Part shown: one piece after another, positions 9,369-18,267 of the stretch
How the letters are laid out: every line of letters begins with the position of its first letter
How positions within the stretch are numbered: position 1 is the first letter of the stretch
DNA from: Propionibacterium sp.
GTDB lineage: Bacteria > Actinomycetota > Actinomycetes > Propionibacteriales > Propionibacteriaceae
DNA length: 64,000 nt
Reading direction: 5' to 3'
Assembly (NCBI GenBank): GCA_022837595.1
Contig: JALHFX010000011.1
Span: forward strand, 1-64,000
Translations under genes and position numbers: made by a program
The notes under the pieces: generated by a model
Told to the model about the DNA's origin: nothing
The model's database searches: none
Seen by the model: the letters and a program-made list of their open reading frames with translations, nothing else

Positions 9369-9710
9369 TCAAAGCCTGAGGGCGCTGACCAGCCCATCCA
9401 TCGTCCAGAACTGAGCTTCCGCGTCCTCAAGATGGAAATAGGCCTCATCGCCAACAGGCGGCTTCTTCCCGCGCGCCTTGGCGTCGGCCTCCATGGCCTC
9501 GGCGATCGCCGGGTCATCGTCCCACACCACGCGTCCGCTCAACCGCAGCCACTGCTTGGGCTCGGCATCATAAGCCTCGAGCTCAACCCACGGATTCGCC
9601 AGCAGCTGCTCGTAAACCGGTTTGCTGGTGTGGGTGACGAAGTGCAACCGGTCACCGATCTGCACACAGGTTCCGAATGGACGCACCCTCGGGCGCTGCT
9701 GGGCGTCCAC
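9369..9710 (-). CDS. Pyridoxamine 5'-phosphate oxidase-like (split-barrel flavin-binding) protein
   Basis: Small split-barrel protein: RPRVRPFGTCVQIGDRLHF followed by a THTSKPVYEQL segment is typical of the PPOX/general-stress FMN-binding family. Substrate is unknown. The listed start is GTG at 9710 (113 aa), but the codons just upstream read EFIQRTKVFHFATV, which looks like the conserved first strand of the family. An in-frame TAG lies at 9753-9755 with no ATG, GTG or TTG between it and that segment. The true start is therefore unclear (non-standard codon, sequence error or a lost start). The stop is next to four GCCGAC hexamers (9342-9365). It sits downstream of the aldo/keto reductase on the same strand, 75 bases away. 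Confidence 0.65.
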   Translation of the reverse strand: MDAQQRPRVRPFGTCVQIGDRLHFVTHTSKPVYEQLLANPWVELEAYDAEPKQWLRLSGRVVWDDDPAIAEAMEADAKARGKKPPVGDEAYFHLEDAEAQFWTMDGLVSALRL

Positions 9711-9785
9711 GGTGGCGAAGTGGAAGACCTTCGTGCGTTGAATGAACTCAGACTACGAGAAATCAAGAAACGGACGACACCCGGC

Positions 9786-10736
9786 TCAGACGAACTCGTC
9801 CGAATCCTTCCCAATTCGTACCCCGGTATCAAGAGTCGCGATTTGCTCAAGTTCCTGCCCGCTGAGCTCGAAATCGAAGACGTCAATGTTCTGGCGTATC
9901 CGATCTTCGTGCACCGACTTCGGAATAGCGATCAGCCCATTCTGCAGATGCCATCGGATGATCACCTGAGCCGCGCTCTTGCCGTGCCCCGCCCCGATCT
10001 CGGTCAGCAACGGATCACGCAAGAGCGTGTTCGGCTTGGACGCCGACCCCCAACCCCGGCTGTCAGTGCCACCCAGTGGGCTCCACGACTGCGTCGCGAC
10101 ACCATGATCGTCATCGAATGCCCTTGCCAGGTACTGCGGGAGATGAGGATGCAGCTCGATCTGGTTCACGGCCGGGACGATGCTGCCCCGATCCAGCAGC
10201 CGCTGCAGATGATGCGGCTTGTTATTCGCCACCCCGATCGCCCGAGCCCGACCAGACTCCGCGATCGTCTCCAAGGCATGCCAAGTGTCGACGAAACGCT
10301 CCGCGTCCCCCAGCGGCCAATGGATCAAATACAAATCGACATAATCGAAACCCAACCGCTCCAGGCTCGCATCGAACGCGGCGAGCGTCGAGTCGTATCC
10401 CTGCTCGGCGTTCCACAGCTTGGTCGTGACGAAGATCTCCTCACGAGGCACCGAGGACGCCCGCACTGCTTCACCCACCGCTGCCTCGTTGCCGTAGATC
10501 CGCGCGGTATCGATATGCCGATAGCCGGCCTCGTCGATGGCGAAACGCACCGCCTGTTTGGTCTCGTCCTCGCTGGCCTGCCACACGCCCAAACCCAGCT
10601 GTGGGATCTGGACGCCGTTGTTCAAGGTGACAAGCGGCACCGGTGCCGGCGAACCCGCGCCGCTGGTCACCGTCAGGGTTTCGTTGAAACGCAGCGCCCG
10701 GCGCGTCCTTGTTGCTGAGCCCACACGATCGACCAT
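9786..10736 (-). CDS. Aldo/keto reductase (AKR5/2,5-diketo-gluconate reductase type)
   Basis: NADPH-dependent reductase with a TIM-barrel fold. The catalytic tetrad is visible: Asp and Tyr in HIDTARIYGNE, Lys in VTTKLWN and His in YLIHWP. The NADPH-binding end reads AIPKSVHEDRIRQN. The start at 10736 has GAGGAGG six bases upstream. The frame is open 12 codons further, but without homology or a ribosome site. The first ~28 residues are a variable leader before VPLVTLNNGVQIPQLGLG, where family similarity begins. Physiological substrate cannot be told from sequence. Confidence 0.9.
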   Translation of the reverse strand: MVDRVGSATRTRRALRFNETLTVTSGAGSPAPVPLVTLNNGVQIPQLGLGVWQASEDETKQAVRFAIDEAGYRHIDTARIYGNEAAVGEAVRASSVPREEIFVTTKLWNAEQGYDSTLAAFDASLERLGFDYVDLYLIHWPLGDAERFVDTWHALETIAESGRARAIGVANNKPHHLQRLLDRGSIVPAVNQIELHPHLPQYLARAFDDDHGVATQSWSPLGGTDSRGWGSASKPNTLLRDPLLTEIGAGHGKSAAQVIIRWHLQNGLIAIPKSVHEDRIRQNIDVFDFELSGQELEQIATLDTGVRIGKDSDEFV

Positions 10737-10863
10737 CTCCAGCCTCCTCAACAGTCTCCTGCACCCTTGCACAGGATCATCTTTGCCACACTATCCACCC
10801 AACCCGGACGAAGACGAAGCCGCGACCAGCCACCAAAAATCCGGCGCTGAACCCGGCCGAGAC

Positions 10864-12030
10864 TCAGTCGCGTTGATAGATATCGCGCGTGTAAACCTTG
10901 TCGGCCACATCACGTAGTTCATCGACGAGCCGGTTCGACACGATCACATCCGCTCGGGCTTTGAACTCGTCCAGGTCGCGCACCACCTCGGAACGATAGA
11001 ACTGGGGCTGATGCAGATACGGTTCGTAGACGATCACGGGCACCCCTTTGGCCTTGATCCGCTTCATCACACCTTGCACCGACGAAGCCCGGAAATTATC
11101 CGAACCCGCTTTCATCGTCAACCGGTAGATCCCCACCACATGCGGATCTCGCCGCAAAATATCCTCGGCAATGAAATCCTTACGCGTCCGATTCGCATCC
11201 ACCACCGCAGCGATTAGATTCTGCGGAACCTCGGAATAATTCGCCAACAATTGCTTGGTGTCTTTCGGCAGACAATATCCACCGTAACCGAACGAGGGGT
11301 TGTTGTAATGAGTCCCAATACGCGGATCCAGCCCGACACCTTCGATAATTTGCGCCGTATTCAACCCGCGCGTCGCCGCATACGTATCCAGCTCATTGAA
11401 ATACGCCACCCGCAACGCTAAATAGGTATTAGAAAAGAGCTTGATCGCCTCGGCCTCGGTCGGATCCGTCAGCAATACCGGCGCATCATGATCGATCGTG
11501 CCTTCCAGCAGGAGATCCGCGAACCGCTGGCCTGCCTCACCCCGATCCCCCACCACGATTCGAGAGGGATATAGGTTGTCATAAAGCGCCCGCCCCTCGC
11601 GCAGGAATTCCGGAGAGAAGACGATGGTTCCGCCTGGGTGCCGGGTTCGCATCCGTTCCGTGAACCCAACCGGAACCGTCGATTTGATCACGATCACCGC
11701 GGACGGGTTCACGCTCAATGCATCAGCTATCGCTGATTCCACCGAACTGGTATCGAAGAAGTTCGCTGCCTCGTCATAATCGGTGGGCGTGGCGATCACG
11801 ATCAGATCCGCGCCCTGATATGCGGCAGCTGCATCGGTGGTCGCGCTCAACGACAAGTCGGCGTGAGCCAGATAGTCCTGGAGTTCAGGGTCCTCGATCG
11901 GCGATTTTCGGGCGTTGATCAATTCGATCTTCGCCGCGTTGATATCCACTGCCGTAACATCGTGATGCTGTGCCAAAATCACCGCATTCGACAACCCGAC
12001 ATAACCCGTCCCGACAACGACGATCTTCAT
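10864..12030 (-). CDS. ugd: UDP-glucose 6-dehydrogenase
   Basis: Oxidises UDP-glucose to UDP-glucuronate using two NAD+. The 388-aa protein begins with the Rossmann motif VGTGYVGLSNA and contains the catalytic cysteine in GYGGYCLPKD, with YEPYLHQPQFY near the C-terminus. The short size and KVYTRDIYQRD end match the single-domain-repeat Ugd type common in Gram-positives. ATG at 12030 is preceded by GAAGGAGCG; the longer open frame upstream has no family similarity. It is transcribed divergently from the P-type ATPase. UDP-glucuronate would feed the polysaccharide genes at 40-53 kb, although it is not next to them. Confidence 0.93.
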   Translation of the reverse strand: MKIVVVGTGYVGLSNAVILAQHHDVTAVDINAAKIELINARKSPIEDPELQDYLAHADLSLSATTDAAAAYQGADLIVIATPTDYDEAANFFDTSSVESAIADALSVNPSAVIVIKSTVPVGFTERMRTRHPGGTIVFSPEFLREGRALYDNLYPSRIVVGDRGEAGQRFADLLLEGTIDHDAPVLLTDPTEAEAIKLFSNTYLALRVAYFNELDTYAATRGLNTAQIIEGVGLDPRIGTHYNNPSFGYGGYCLPKDTKQLLANYSEVPQNLIAAVVDANRTRKDFIAEDILRRDPHVVGIYRLTMKAGSDNFRASSVQGVMKRIKAKGVPVIVYEPYLHQPQFYRSEVVRDLDEFKARADVIVSNRLVDELRDVADKVYTRDIYQRD

Positions 12031-12426
12031 TAGACGCTCCTTCTCGACCGTGCGCTCGCTCAACGAAGTCGTCGAAGACCGGCCCAGTGAACAGCAGACT
12101 ACCGCTGCCTCATGACAGACTGATCGTCCCGTCCACCCCGCGTCGAGCTCACAAAGGTGCCTCGGCGCCTCGGCGGCCCGGATCAAGCCATCCCCGATCG
12201 GTGCACTCACGTGTCTCGAGCACTCCTCGGCATGTGCAGGCTCACAACCGCCGATAATGAAGGTATGTCCGACGAACTCACCTACCGCATCAGCCGCACC
12301 GTCCGGTTCTTCGTGAGCCATGATGCCGTGGCCCGCGATCAGCGCCTCCCGGCGGCCCCAGTCGCACCGTTGACTTCCAGTAGCGCAGCAAGACGGCGCG
12401 AGGCGACGACCACTCAGGCGAAAGCG

Positions 12427-14859
12427 ATGCTCGCGCCTTTGGACGATGATGTCCTGCTCGATCGCGGGGGGCTCAATCCGGCCGAAGTGGCGCGACGTCA
12501 TCGTCTCGGGCTCGGCAATCCGATGCCTGAACGGTCGAGCCGCAGCCTCGGTCAGATCTTGCGGTCAAACCTGCTCACATTGTTCAACTTCATTCTTGGT
12601 GGCTGCCTGGTTGTCGTCCTGATCGCAGGAGATTGGCGTGATGCGCTCTTCGGCGGCGTCGTTGTCGTCAATGCCGTCATCGGTGTTATTCAGGAGTACC
12701 GGGCGAAACGCACTCTTGATCGCTTGGCGCTGCTCAGCGACCCGACTGCTCGCGTACTGCGCGGCGGCGAGACGCAGGAGGTCAAGATCGAGGAGGTCGT
12801 CTTCGACGACTTGCTCGTCCTGCGTGCCGGCGATCAGATCGCCGCGGACGCACGCGTGCTGCGCAGCAACAACCTCGAGGTGGACGAATCCCTGCTGACA
12901 GGGGAATCCGATCCGATCAGCAAAAGCCCCGGCGACGACATACTCTCCGGCGCCGGCGTGATCGCTGGTTCGGCTGTGGCCAGGGTGAATCGTTCGGGGC
13001 CGGAGTCTTACGCCTCTCGGATCACCTCCCAGGCGAAGCGCTTCTCGTTGGTCAATTCCGAGATCCGCAAATCGATCAACACGATCATCTTGTTCATCAC
13101 TGTGGCGTTGGTGCCGATCATCCTGATCGTCGTCAACAGCCAGATGTACTCGCAGGGCGGCTGGCGAGCAGCTTTGCGCGGAGAGAATTGGAGGGACGCT
13201 GCGGTCGCGGCGGTCGCGGCGGTCGTGGCAATGATCCCGCAAGGTCTGGTGCTGCTGACCAGCATCTCATTCGGGCTTGCCGCGGTCGCCCTGGCCCGCC
13301 GCAACGTGCTGGTGCAAGAGCTACCGGCGGTCGAGGGGCTGGCCCGGGTCGATGTCGTCTGCCTCGATAAGACCGGCACTCTCACCGAAGGCAGCATCGT
13401 CTTCGACGAGGCGATCGTGTTTGCAGAAGTCCCTGGATGGCAGCGCATCTTGGCCTGGGTCGGGGCGGACGAAAACGCCAACGCGACGGCGCGGAGCCTG
13501 GCGGGCAGGTTCAGTGAACAGCCGGGGGCGGCCGTGGCTGTGATCGTCCCGTTCAGCAGTGCACGCAAGTGGAGTTCTGTCTGTTTCGCTACCTCCGACG
13601 ACCCAAAGGATCCCGCGGGTGGCAGCTGGACGCTTGGCGCCCCCGAAGTGCTGCTCGACGCAGAGGAACCCGAGCAGCAGGCGGTCCTCGCGCGAAATAA
13701 CGAACTCGCCGCGCAAGGGTTGCGCGTCATGCTCCTGGCGCACAGCGAATCCGTGTCCGAAGGCGAGCACCTCGTTGCGGATCTGCAGCCAGTCGCACTG
13801 TTGACGTTTCGGGAACGGGTGCGCGAGGACGCCGCCGAGACACTCGAATACTTCCGCCAGCAAGGCATCAGCCTGCGAATCATCTCCGGCGACAATGCGA
13901 AGACCGTCGCCGCGGTAGCACGTGAAGTCGGCTTCGACAACGCCGAAGGTTTTGATGCGCGACGCCTTCCCGACGATCTTGACGAGCTTGGCGAGGTACT
14001 CGACCACCAGCACGTCTTCGGACGGGTGGGCGCGGAGCAGAAGAAGTCGATCGTGCTCGCATTGCAGCGGCAAGGCCACGTCGTGGCGATGACCGGCGAC
14101 GGTGTCAACGATGCTCTGGCGTTGAAGACCGCCGATGTGGGCATGGCGATGGGTTCGGGGGCTGCAGTCACCAAAGCGGTTTCCCGACTGGTGCTGCTCG
14201 ATGGACGATTCTCCCGGCTGCCCGGTGTCGTGGCGGAAGGCCGGCGCGTCATCGCGAACATCGAGCGGGTCGCAAACCTCTTCTTGACCAAGACGATGAG
14301 TGCGGTCGTGCTGTCGCTGGTCATCGGCGTTCTGCGCTGGCCTTACCCGTTCCTGCCGCGCCAACTCTCGATCGTCAGCAGCTTGACCATCGGCATCCCG
14401 GCGTTCTTTCTCGCACTGCTGCCAAACAAGAGACGCTACCGACCGGGGTTCCTGCGCCGGGTGCTGATGTTCTCGATCCCCGCCGGCCTGGTTGTGGCCG
14501 CGAGCATTATCACGGTCTATGGCGTCGCTCACGCGATGTCGTCGACCGGGTTCTCCGCAGCGACAGAACTGGACGAAGCAAGAACCGCCACCACGCTCAC
14601 CGTCTTGGTGTTATCGCTGTGGGTGCTGTCTATTCTCGCGCGTCCGCTCGACCGGTGGCGCGGGCTCGTCGTGGCGGCGATGGTATCGCTGACCGTGCTG
14701 GTATTCCTTTCACCGGCCTCGCGGGATTTCTTCGCGCTCGCGATCCCCCGCGGCGAGTTGCTGCTTGTCGTGCTGGTGGTCGTCGCGGTCGGGATCGTTG
14801 TTCTTGAAGTGATCTATCGGGTGCTTAAGACGCGCGGTGCCATATCTGAGCGGGAATAG
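12427..14859 (+). CDS. Cation-transporting P-type ATPase (CtpE-like)
   Basis: P-type ATPase of about 810 aa. Motifs: actuator LLTGES, phosphorylation site CLDKTGTLT, hinge MTGDGVNDALALKTADVGMAMGSG. Membrane helices flank these, with a PQGL motif in TM4 (IPQGLVLLTS) as in the mycobacterial CtpE group, which is linked to calcium uptake; the ion is therefore inferred. I chose ATG 12427 because family similarity (LNPAEVARRHRLGLGNPMPER) starts just after it. ATGs at 12265 and 12157 extend the same frame through sequence without recognisable homology. A stem-loop follows the stop. Confidence 0.87.
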   Translation: MLAPLDDDVLLDRGGLNPAEVARRHRLGLGNPMPERSSRSLGQILRSNLLTLFNFILGGCLVVVLIAGDWRDALFGGVVVVNAVIGVIQEYRAKRTLDRLALLSDPTARVLRGGETQEVKIEEVVFDDLLVLRAGDQIAADARVLRSNNLEVDESLLTGESDPISKSPGDDILSGAGVIAGSAVARVNRSGPESYASRITSQAKRFSLVNSEIRKSINTIILFITVALVPIILIVVNSQMYSQGGWRAALRGENWRDAAVAAVAAVVAMIPQGLVLLTSISFGLAAVALARRNVLVQELPAVEGLARVDVVCLDKTGTLTEGSIVFDEAIVFAEVPGWQRILAWVGADENANATARSLAGRFSEQPGAAVAVIVPFSSARKWSSVCFATSDDPKDPAGGSWTLGAPEVLLDAEEPEQQAVLARNNELAAQGLRVMLLAHSESVSEGEHLVADLQPVALLTFRERVREDAAETLEYFRQQGISLRIISGDNAKTVAAVAREVGFDNAEGFDARRLPDDLDELGEVLDHQHVFGRVGAEQKKSIVLALQRQGHVVAMTGDGVNDALALKTADVGMAMGSGAAVTKAVSRLVLLDGRFSRLPGVVAEGRRVIANIERVANLFLTKTMSAVVLSLVIGVLRWPYPFLPRQLSIVSSLTIGIPAFFLALLPNKRRYRPGFLRRVLMFSIPAGLVVAASIITVYGVAHAMSSTGFSAATELDEARTATTLTVLVLSLWVLSILARPLDRWRGLVVAAMVSLTVLVFLSPASRDFFALAIPRGELLLVVLVVVAVGIVVLEVIYRVLKTRGAISERE

Positions 14860-14864
14860 TGCTC

Positions 14865-14882
14865 GGCAGCGTATTCGCTGCC
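14865..14882 (+). terminator. Hairpin after P-type ATPase gene
   Basis: GGCAGCG and CGCTGCC form a perfect 7-bp stem around a TATT loop, six bases after the ATPase stop codon. There is no strong U-tract, so terminator function is only likely. Confidence 0.5.
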
Positions 14883-15002
14883 TGTTCCGACAACGTCGCG
14901 ACCAGCGATGAGCCAGAGCTTAGGTGCCGTGCGTCCCTTCCCTCGCCGCCAGTGCGCTGAATCCACGTTCATCGCGCAGCTTCCTGGGCGGTGCCATCGC
15001 CG

Positions 15003-15087
15003 CAACACCCGTGAGTGCTCCCCAGATGGCCGATTCTGACTGTCGAATACCGTCACACAACGAACTGGGGAGCACTGGCGGGTGTTG
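15003..15087. repeat. Long inverted-repeat element, copy 1 (family C)
   Basis: A left arm of 23 bases (15003-15025, CAACACCCG...GCTCCCCAG) and a right arm (15065-15087) are complementary at 21 of 23 positions around a 39-base loop. Two more copies lie at 23089-23172 and 24797-24880, all in the same orientation. This copy and copy 2 are also similar beyond the arms and into the neighbouring vanZ sequence. Confidence 0.9.
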
Positions 15088-15204
15088 AACCCATCTGACA
15101 GCCGACTCACGACAGATCCTGATGACTTCGACTTCAACTGACGCTCAAATCCCTCCCTGTTGACCGCGAAGTCGAATCATGAACGCGCGCTAACCATTAG
15201 TGCA

Positions 15205-15402
15205 TCAGCATCTCAACACGCGGGATCGGAATCCGAGAACCACGATGACCACACTGAGCCCGATCCAGCCCCCAATGGTGTTCGTCACAGTGTCGCGGAC
15301 TGTGCCGTAGCGATGCGAAAGAAACAGCCACTGCCCGAGATCAATACCAGCCGACAGCAGTAGGACGATGACATATCCGAACCAGCGCCAGCCTGAAACC
15401 AC
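15205..15402 (-). pseudogene. VanZ-like gene fragment (3' end only)
   Basis: The 65-residue translation (GWRWFGYVIVLLLSAGIDL ... TNTIGGWIGLSVVIVVL) is about 78% identical by eye to the last third of the intact VanZ-like protein at 23290-23724. The N-terminal two membrane segments and the characteristic NVAMFVPLG region are missing, and similarity stops at about 15402, where unrelated sequence (the promoter side of the pentapeptide gene) begins. It is the partner of a duplicated block that continues through the inverted-repeat element at 15003-15087. Confidence 0.85.
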
Positions 15403-15454
15403 TTAGGCTTCACCCGTGTGATGCCGAATCGGGCTGATCTGAGAGGATCAAGAC

Positions 15455-16702
15455 GTGGCCGACTATGTGAATCTGCTTGCCGCCCTCGTGGCGTGCTTGA
15501 GTGCCTTTCTCGGGCTCGGGAGCTTCTTGCATTTTCGATCCAAACGCGACCGTCTCAACGACATCAACGATGCGTTCATCCGCGCCAGCAACAATCTGGG
15601 TAGCGATGACCCGATTAAACGTTTGGCTGCGGCCGGAGTGTTGCCGAGATTCTTCGACGCCAAGTCCCAATACGGACTGAAAGGAGCACCGTACGCCAAT
15701 GATGCGATCACCCTGATGACCGCAGTTCTGAGGGTCGAACCAACCGGCGTGGTACAGAAGACGCTGGCCGACGGGTTGGCCCAGGCAGATTCGCTCGCCG
15801 GGCGCGACTTTCAGAAGGCGAATCTCAGGGACTGCTACTGGGGTCGCAAGAAAGACAAGAAGGATGAGAAGTCCGTGGATGCCTCTGGAGCGGACTTCTA
15901 CCGGGCTGATCTGACTCGCGCTTCGCTCCGTGGAGCAGTGTTGCAGGAAGCTCAGTTCAAGAACGCACAACTCGTGGCAACAGTGTTCGAGAATGCCGAT
16001 CTGCGGAAATGCAATTTCGATGCTGCAAACCTACGTGGTGCCACCTTCGACGGCGCACGCCTCACCGCCGCTTCCTTCGTCAACGCCAGTAACATCCCAT
16101 CAGCGATAAAAATGAGGCTGAACGAATCGGGCAGCTACACTGGAGAAGATCCCTTTTTGGCTCTAGCTGGAACTGCTCCTGTCAGAAATACTCGCCGAGT
16201 GTTTCTTAGCCGACCATCACAATGCGACCGTCAGTCGAACGTCCTCATTTTCGCTCTGAAGCGGGCTCTGACACAAGCCGGACTGGAACTCGTAACCCTT
16301 CCGCCGGGTGAGTACGGCGTGGGGGCGCCCCTTGATGAAATCAAACAACGAATCAGCACGTGCGACGCGGTCATTATTCTCGGTGTTCCTCAAATCGCCG
16401 CTACGCAGGCAACTTGGCATCCGGGGACAGGACGAGAATTCGTCGCTCCCTCAGTCCTTCTCGCGACACCTTGGAACCATATCGAAGCGGGCATTGCGGC
16501 AGCACTCGACAAACCGTTGCTCGTGATCCGCGACGGAGTCAGCGAAGGCGTCTTTGCTGTCGATAATCAGCCCTATGCTGTCAGGATTCTCGATTTCAAC
16601 GAATCAGATTCGTTACCTCGGATCGAAGAATCCATCGCAGAGTGGGTCACAAGCCTGCACCTAGCGGATCCTGATGAACCTACCGAAGCCCTCGAAGCTT
16701 GA
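15455..16702 (+). CDS. Membrane-anchored pentapeptide-repeat protein with C-terminal TIR-like domain
   Basis: 415 aa with an unusual layout. One N-terminal transmembrane helix (about 4-26) is followed by a basic stop-transfer stretch, then a helical region (35-105). About twenty pentapeptide repeats of the A(D/N)LxxA type follow (115-210, e.g. ANLRDC, ADLTRASLRGA, ADLRKCNFDAANLRGA). The C-terminal alpha/beta domain (246-400) starts with RVFLSRPS, has CDAVIILG in the middle and ends TPWNHIEAGIAAALDKPLLVIRD. The strand-helix pattern and a Glu in the WNHIEAGIA helix resemble TIR or SLOG nucleotide-binding domains; catalytic competence is not proven. Start ATG follows GAGAGGATCAAGACG. It stands alone next to the duplicated block, so it looks like an accessory sensor-effector gene. 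Confidence 0.6.
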   Translation: MADYVNLLAALVACLSAFLGLGSFLHFRSKRDRLNDINDAFIRASNNLGSDDPIKRLAAAGVLPRFFDAKSQYGLKGAPYANDAITLMTAVLRVEPTGVVQKTLADGLAQADSLAGRDFQKANLRDCYWGRKKDKKDEKSVDASGADFYRADLTRASLRGAVLQEAQFKNAQLVATVFENADLRKCNFDAANLRGATFDGARLTAASFVNASNIPSAIKMRLNESGSYTGEDPFLALAGTAPVRNTRRVFLSRPSQCDRQSNVLIFALKRALTQAGLELVTLPPGEYGVGAPLDEIKQRISTCDAVIILGVPQIAATQATWHPGTGREFVAPSVLLATPWNHIEAGIAAALDKPLLVIRDGVSEGVFAVDNQPYAVRILDFNESDSLPRIEESIAEWVTSLHLADPDEPTEALEA

Positions 16703-16844
16703 CCTCACGCCGGCGAGTGCAGCCAACCATCCACCGGAGAGAACTGCATTAAGTCCTCCGCCAGGACGCCGGTCTTCCAGGAGCCACACAACGGCTATCC
16801 CCGAAGAGCCCCGCAACCCCAGCAAGCAGCAACACTTCGGACGT

Positions 16845-18136
16845 CTACAGCCGACCGCTGATTCCTTGCACCCTGTTCGATCGGTCCTGCCACCGATACC
16901 AGGCAACAGCCTTCTGCACTTCTGGACCACCGGCAACCGAATCACGGACGCGGAAAGACACTTGTGCCAGCTTGGGTAGCTGATTCGGTGACGGGAACTC
17001 GCGCATCGCCCACCTTTCGTACCCTTGGATCGCCTCGGGCGTGGGCATGAAGCCGCTCTCGAGAACCGCCGCCGTCCACCAATCCGGGGGTTGGTTCGGG
17101 TCCAGCGATGCTCCACGGAGGTATCGTGCCCGCGCCAAGTCTGTGTTCCTGCAGGCGGCCTGGTAGCCACGCCACTGATCGACTTCCAGCTCGTACTTGG
17201 CCGCAGCCTCGCGCTCTTTCTTCTCGCGCAACTCTTCGACCAAACCGCCCACGACCGGTAGAGCTCCGATGACCAAGGACAGCTTCTCGTGCTCCGCTGG
17301 AAGAACGCGAGCCGAGGGCGGCAAAACACGCGTCGCCGGGCCAGGATGCAGCCTTCGGCACTGGTACACGTCACGCTGGTGTGCCGCTGTCACCTCCGGC
17401 TGAAAGTCCATGGCGCGGCGGACCCGCATAACACCGACGTTCGCAAGAAAGATCGCTTGTTGTTTCCACTGCTCATAAACACGACCATTAGGAGTTTGGC
17501 GCCATATCCCGAACTGCGCACGGAGATCTTGTTCAGCCGTCCGCTGATCACTCCAACGCTTGTCTTCGGCCGCCCGCTGCGCAATCCAAGCTTGCCGTTC
17601 GGCAGCATCCGCTATCCGTTCCGAGTGTTTCGCGGAGGCCCACTGCGCACGAGCCTGCTCCTGCTGCCAGGCAACCGATTCTTGAGCAGCATCCGCCATA
17701 CGTGCTGCCTGTTCGGCGGACGCTTGCTGCGAAAGCGCTTGATTCTGCTGCCATGCAACCGATTCTTCGGCAGCATCCACCATCCGCGCCGAGTACTCGG
17801 TGGCCGCCTCCTGCGCGATCGCCTGCTGTTGAGCTTCTTCTGCAGCCAGATTGCGACGTGAGCGATCGTTCCACCAACTCTTGATGTGGGAACCGGCAGA
17901 AACGACCAAAAGGGCTCCCGCCTCACCCAACGCGCCCGCTACCAAAGACGTGAGTTCGCCGTCATCCTTACCGCCTTTGTCGGGGATGAACTCGGCATGA
18001 CGTACCAGATGTCCACCGGCGTCCCGCAAGGTCCCCCGCAAAGCGCCTGTGGGGTCTTCCGTGACTTGTCGGGAACATCGCCTCTTTTGTACACATAGGT
18101 CCCTCGGATCCGCTCGTACTCGGCATCCTTAGCCAT
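16845..18136 (-). pseudogene. Unknown protein, gene interrupted by a frameshift near its 5' end
   Basis: The long frame (398 codons from TTG 18041) lacks a ribosome site. A second frame starts at ATG 18136 with GGGGTGA six bases ahead, and reads MAKDAEYERIRGTYVYKRG then VPDKSRKTPQAL. It must shift by -1 around 18035-18046 to continue as RGTLRDAGGHLVRHAEFIP. The two halves join into one sensible N-terminus. Downstream comes a hydrophobic segment (LTSLVAGALGEAGALLVVSAG), then three near-repeats of a 27-29 residue helical unit rich in Ala/Gln (ARMVDAAEESVAWQQNQALS and kin), a middle part and a Trp-rich C-terminus. No catalytic motif recognised. It may be a sequencing error, a real mutation or a slip site in a run of G. 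It lies 131 bases downstream of the hydrolase gene on the same strand. Confidence 0.6.
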
Positions 18137-18267
18137 TCGTCACCCCAGACTCCCAGCGCATGCACCGCCGACGGCAATAGGCCTGCGGTAACTGTGTTCT
18201 CACTCTAGTCTGCAGATTTTCTCGATGCCCGTTCGTGAGGATGGTCTCAGATCAAGTGACAGCACCC

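Noticed and set aside
10864..12501. 545-aa version of the UDP-glucose dehydrogenase
   Set aside because: The first 157 codons have no similarity and overlap the ATPase leader; the real start with a Shine-Dalgarno and Rossmann motif is at 12030.
15410..15970. Minus-strand 186-aa frame under the pentapeptide gene
   Set aside because: It is antisense to the well-supported pentapeptide-TIR gene and lacks a ribosome site.
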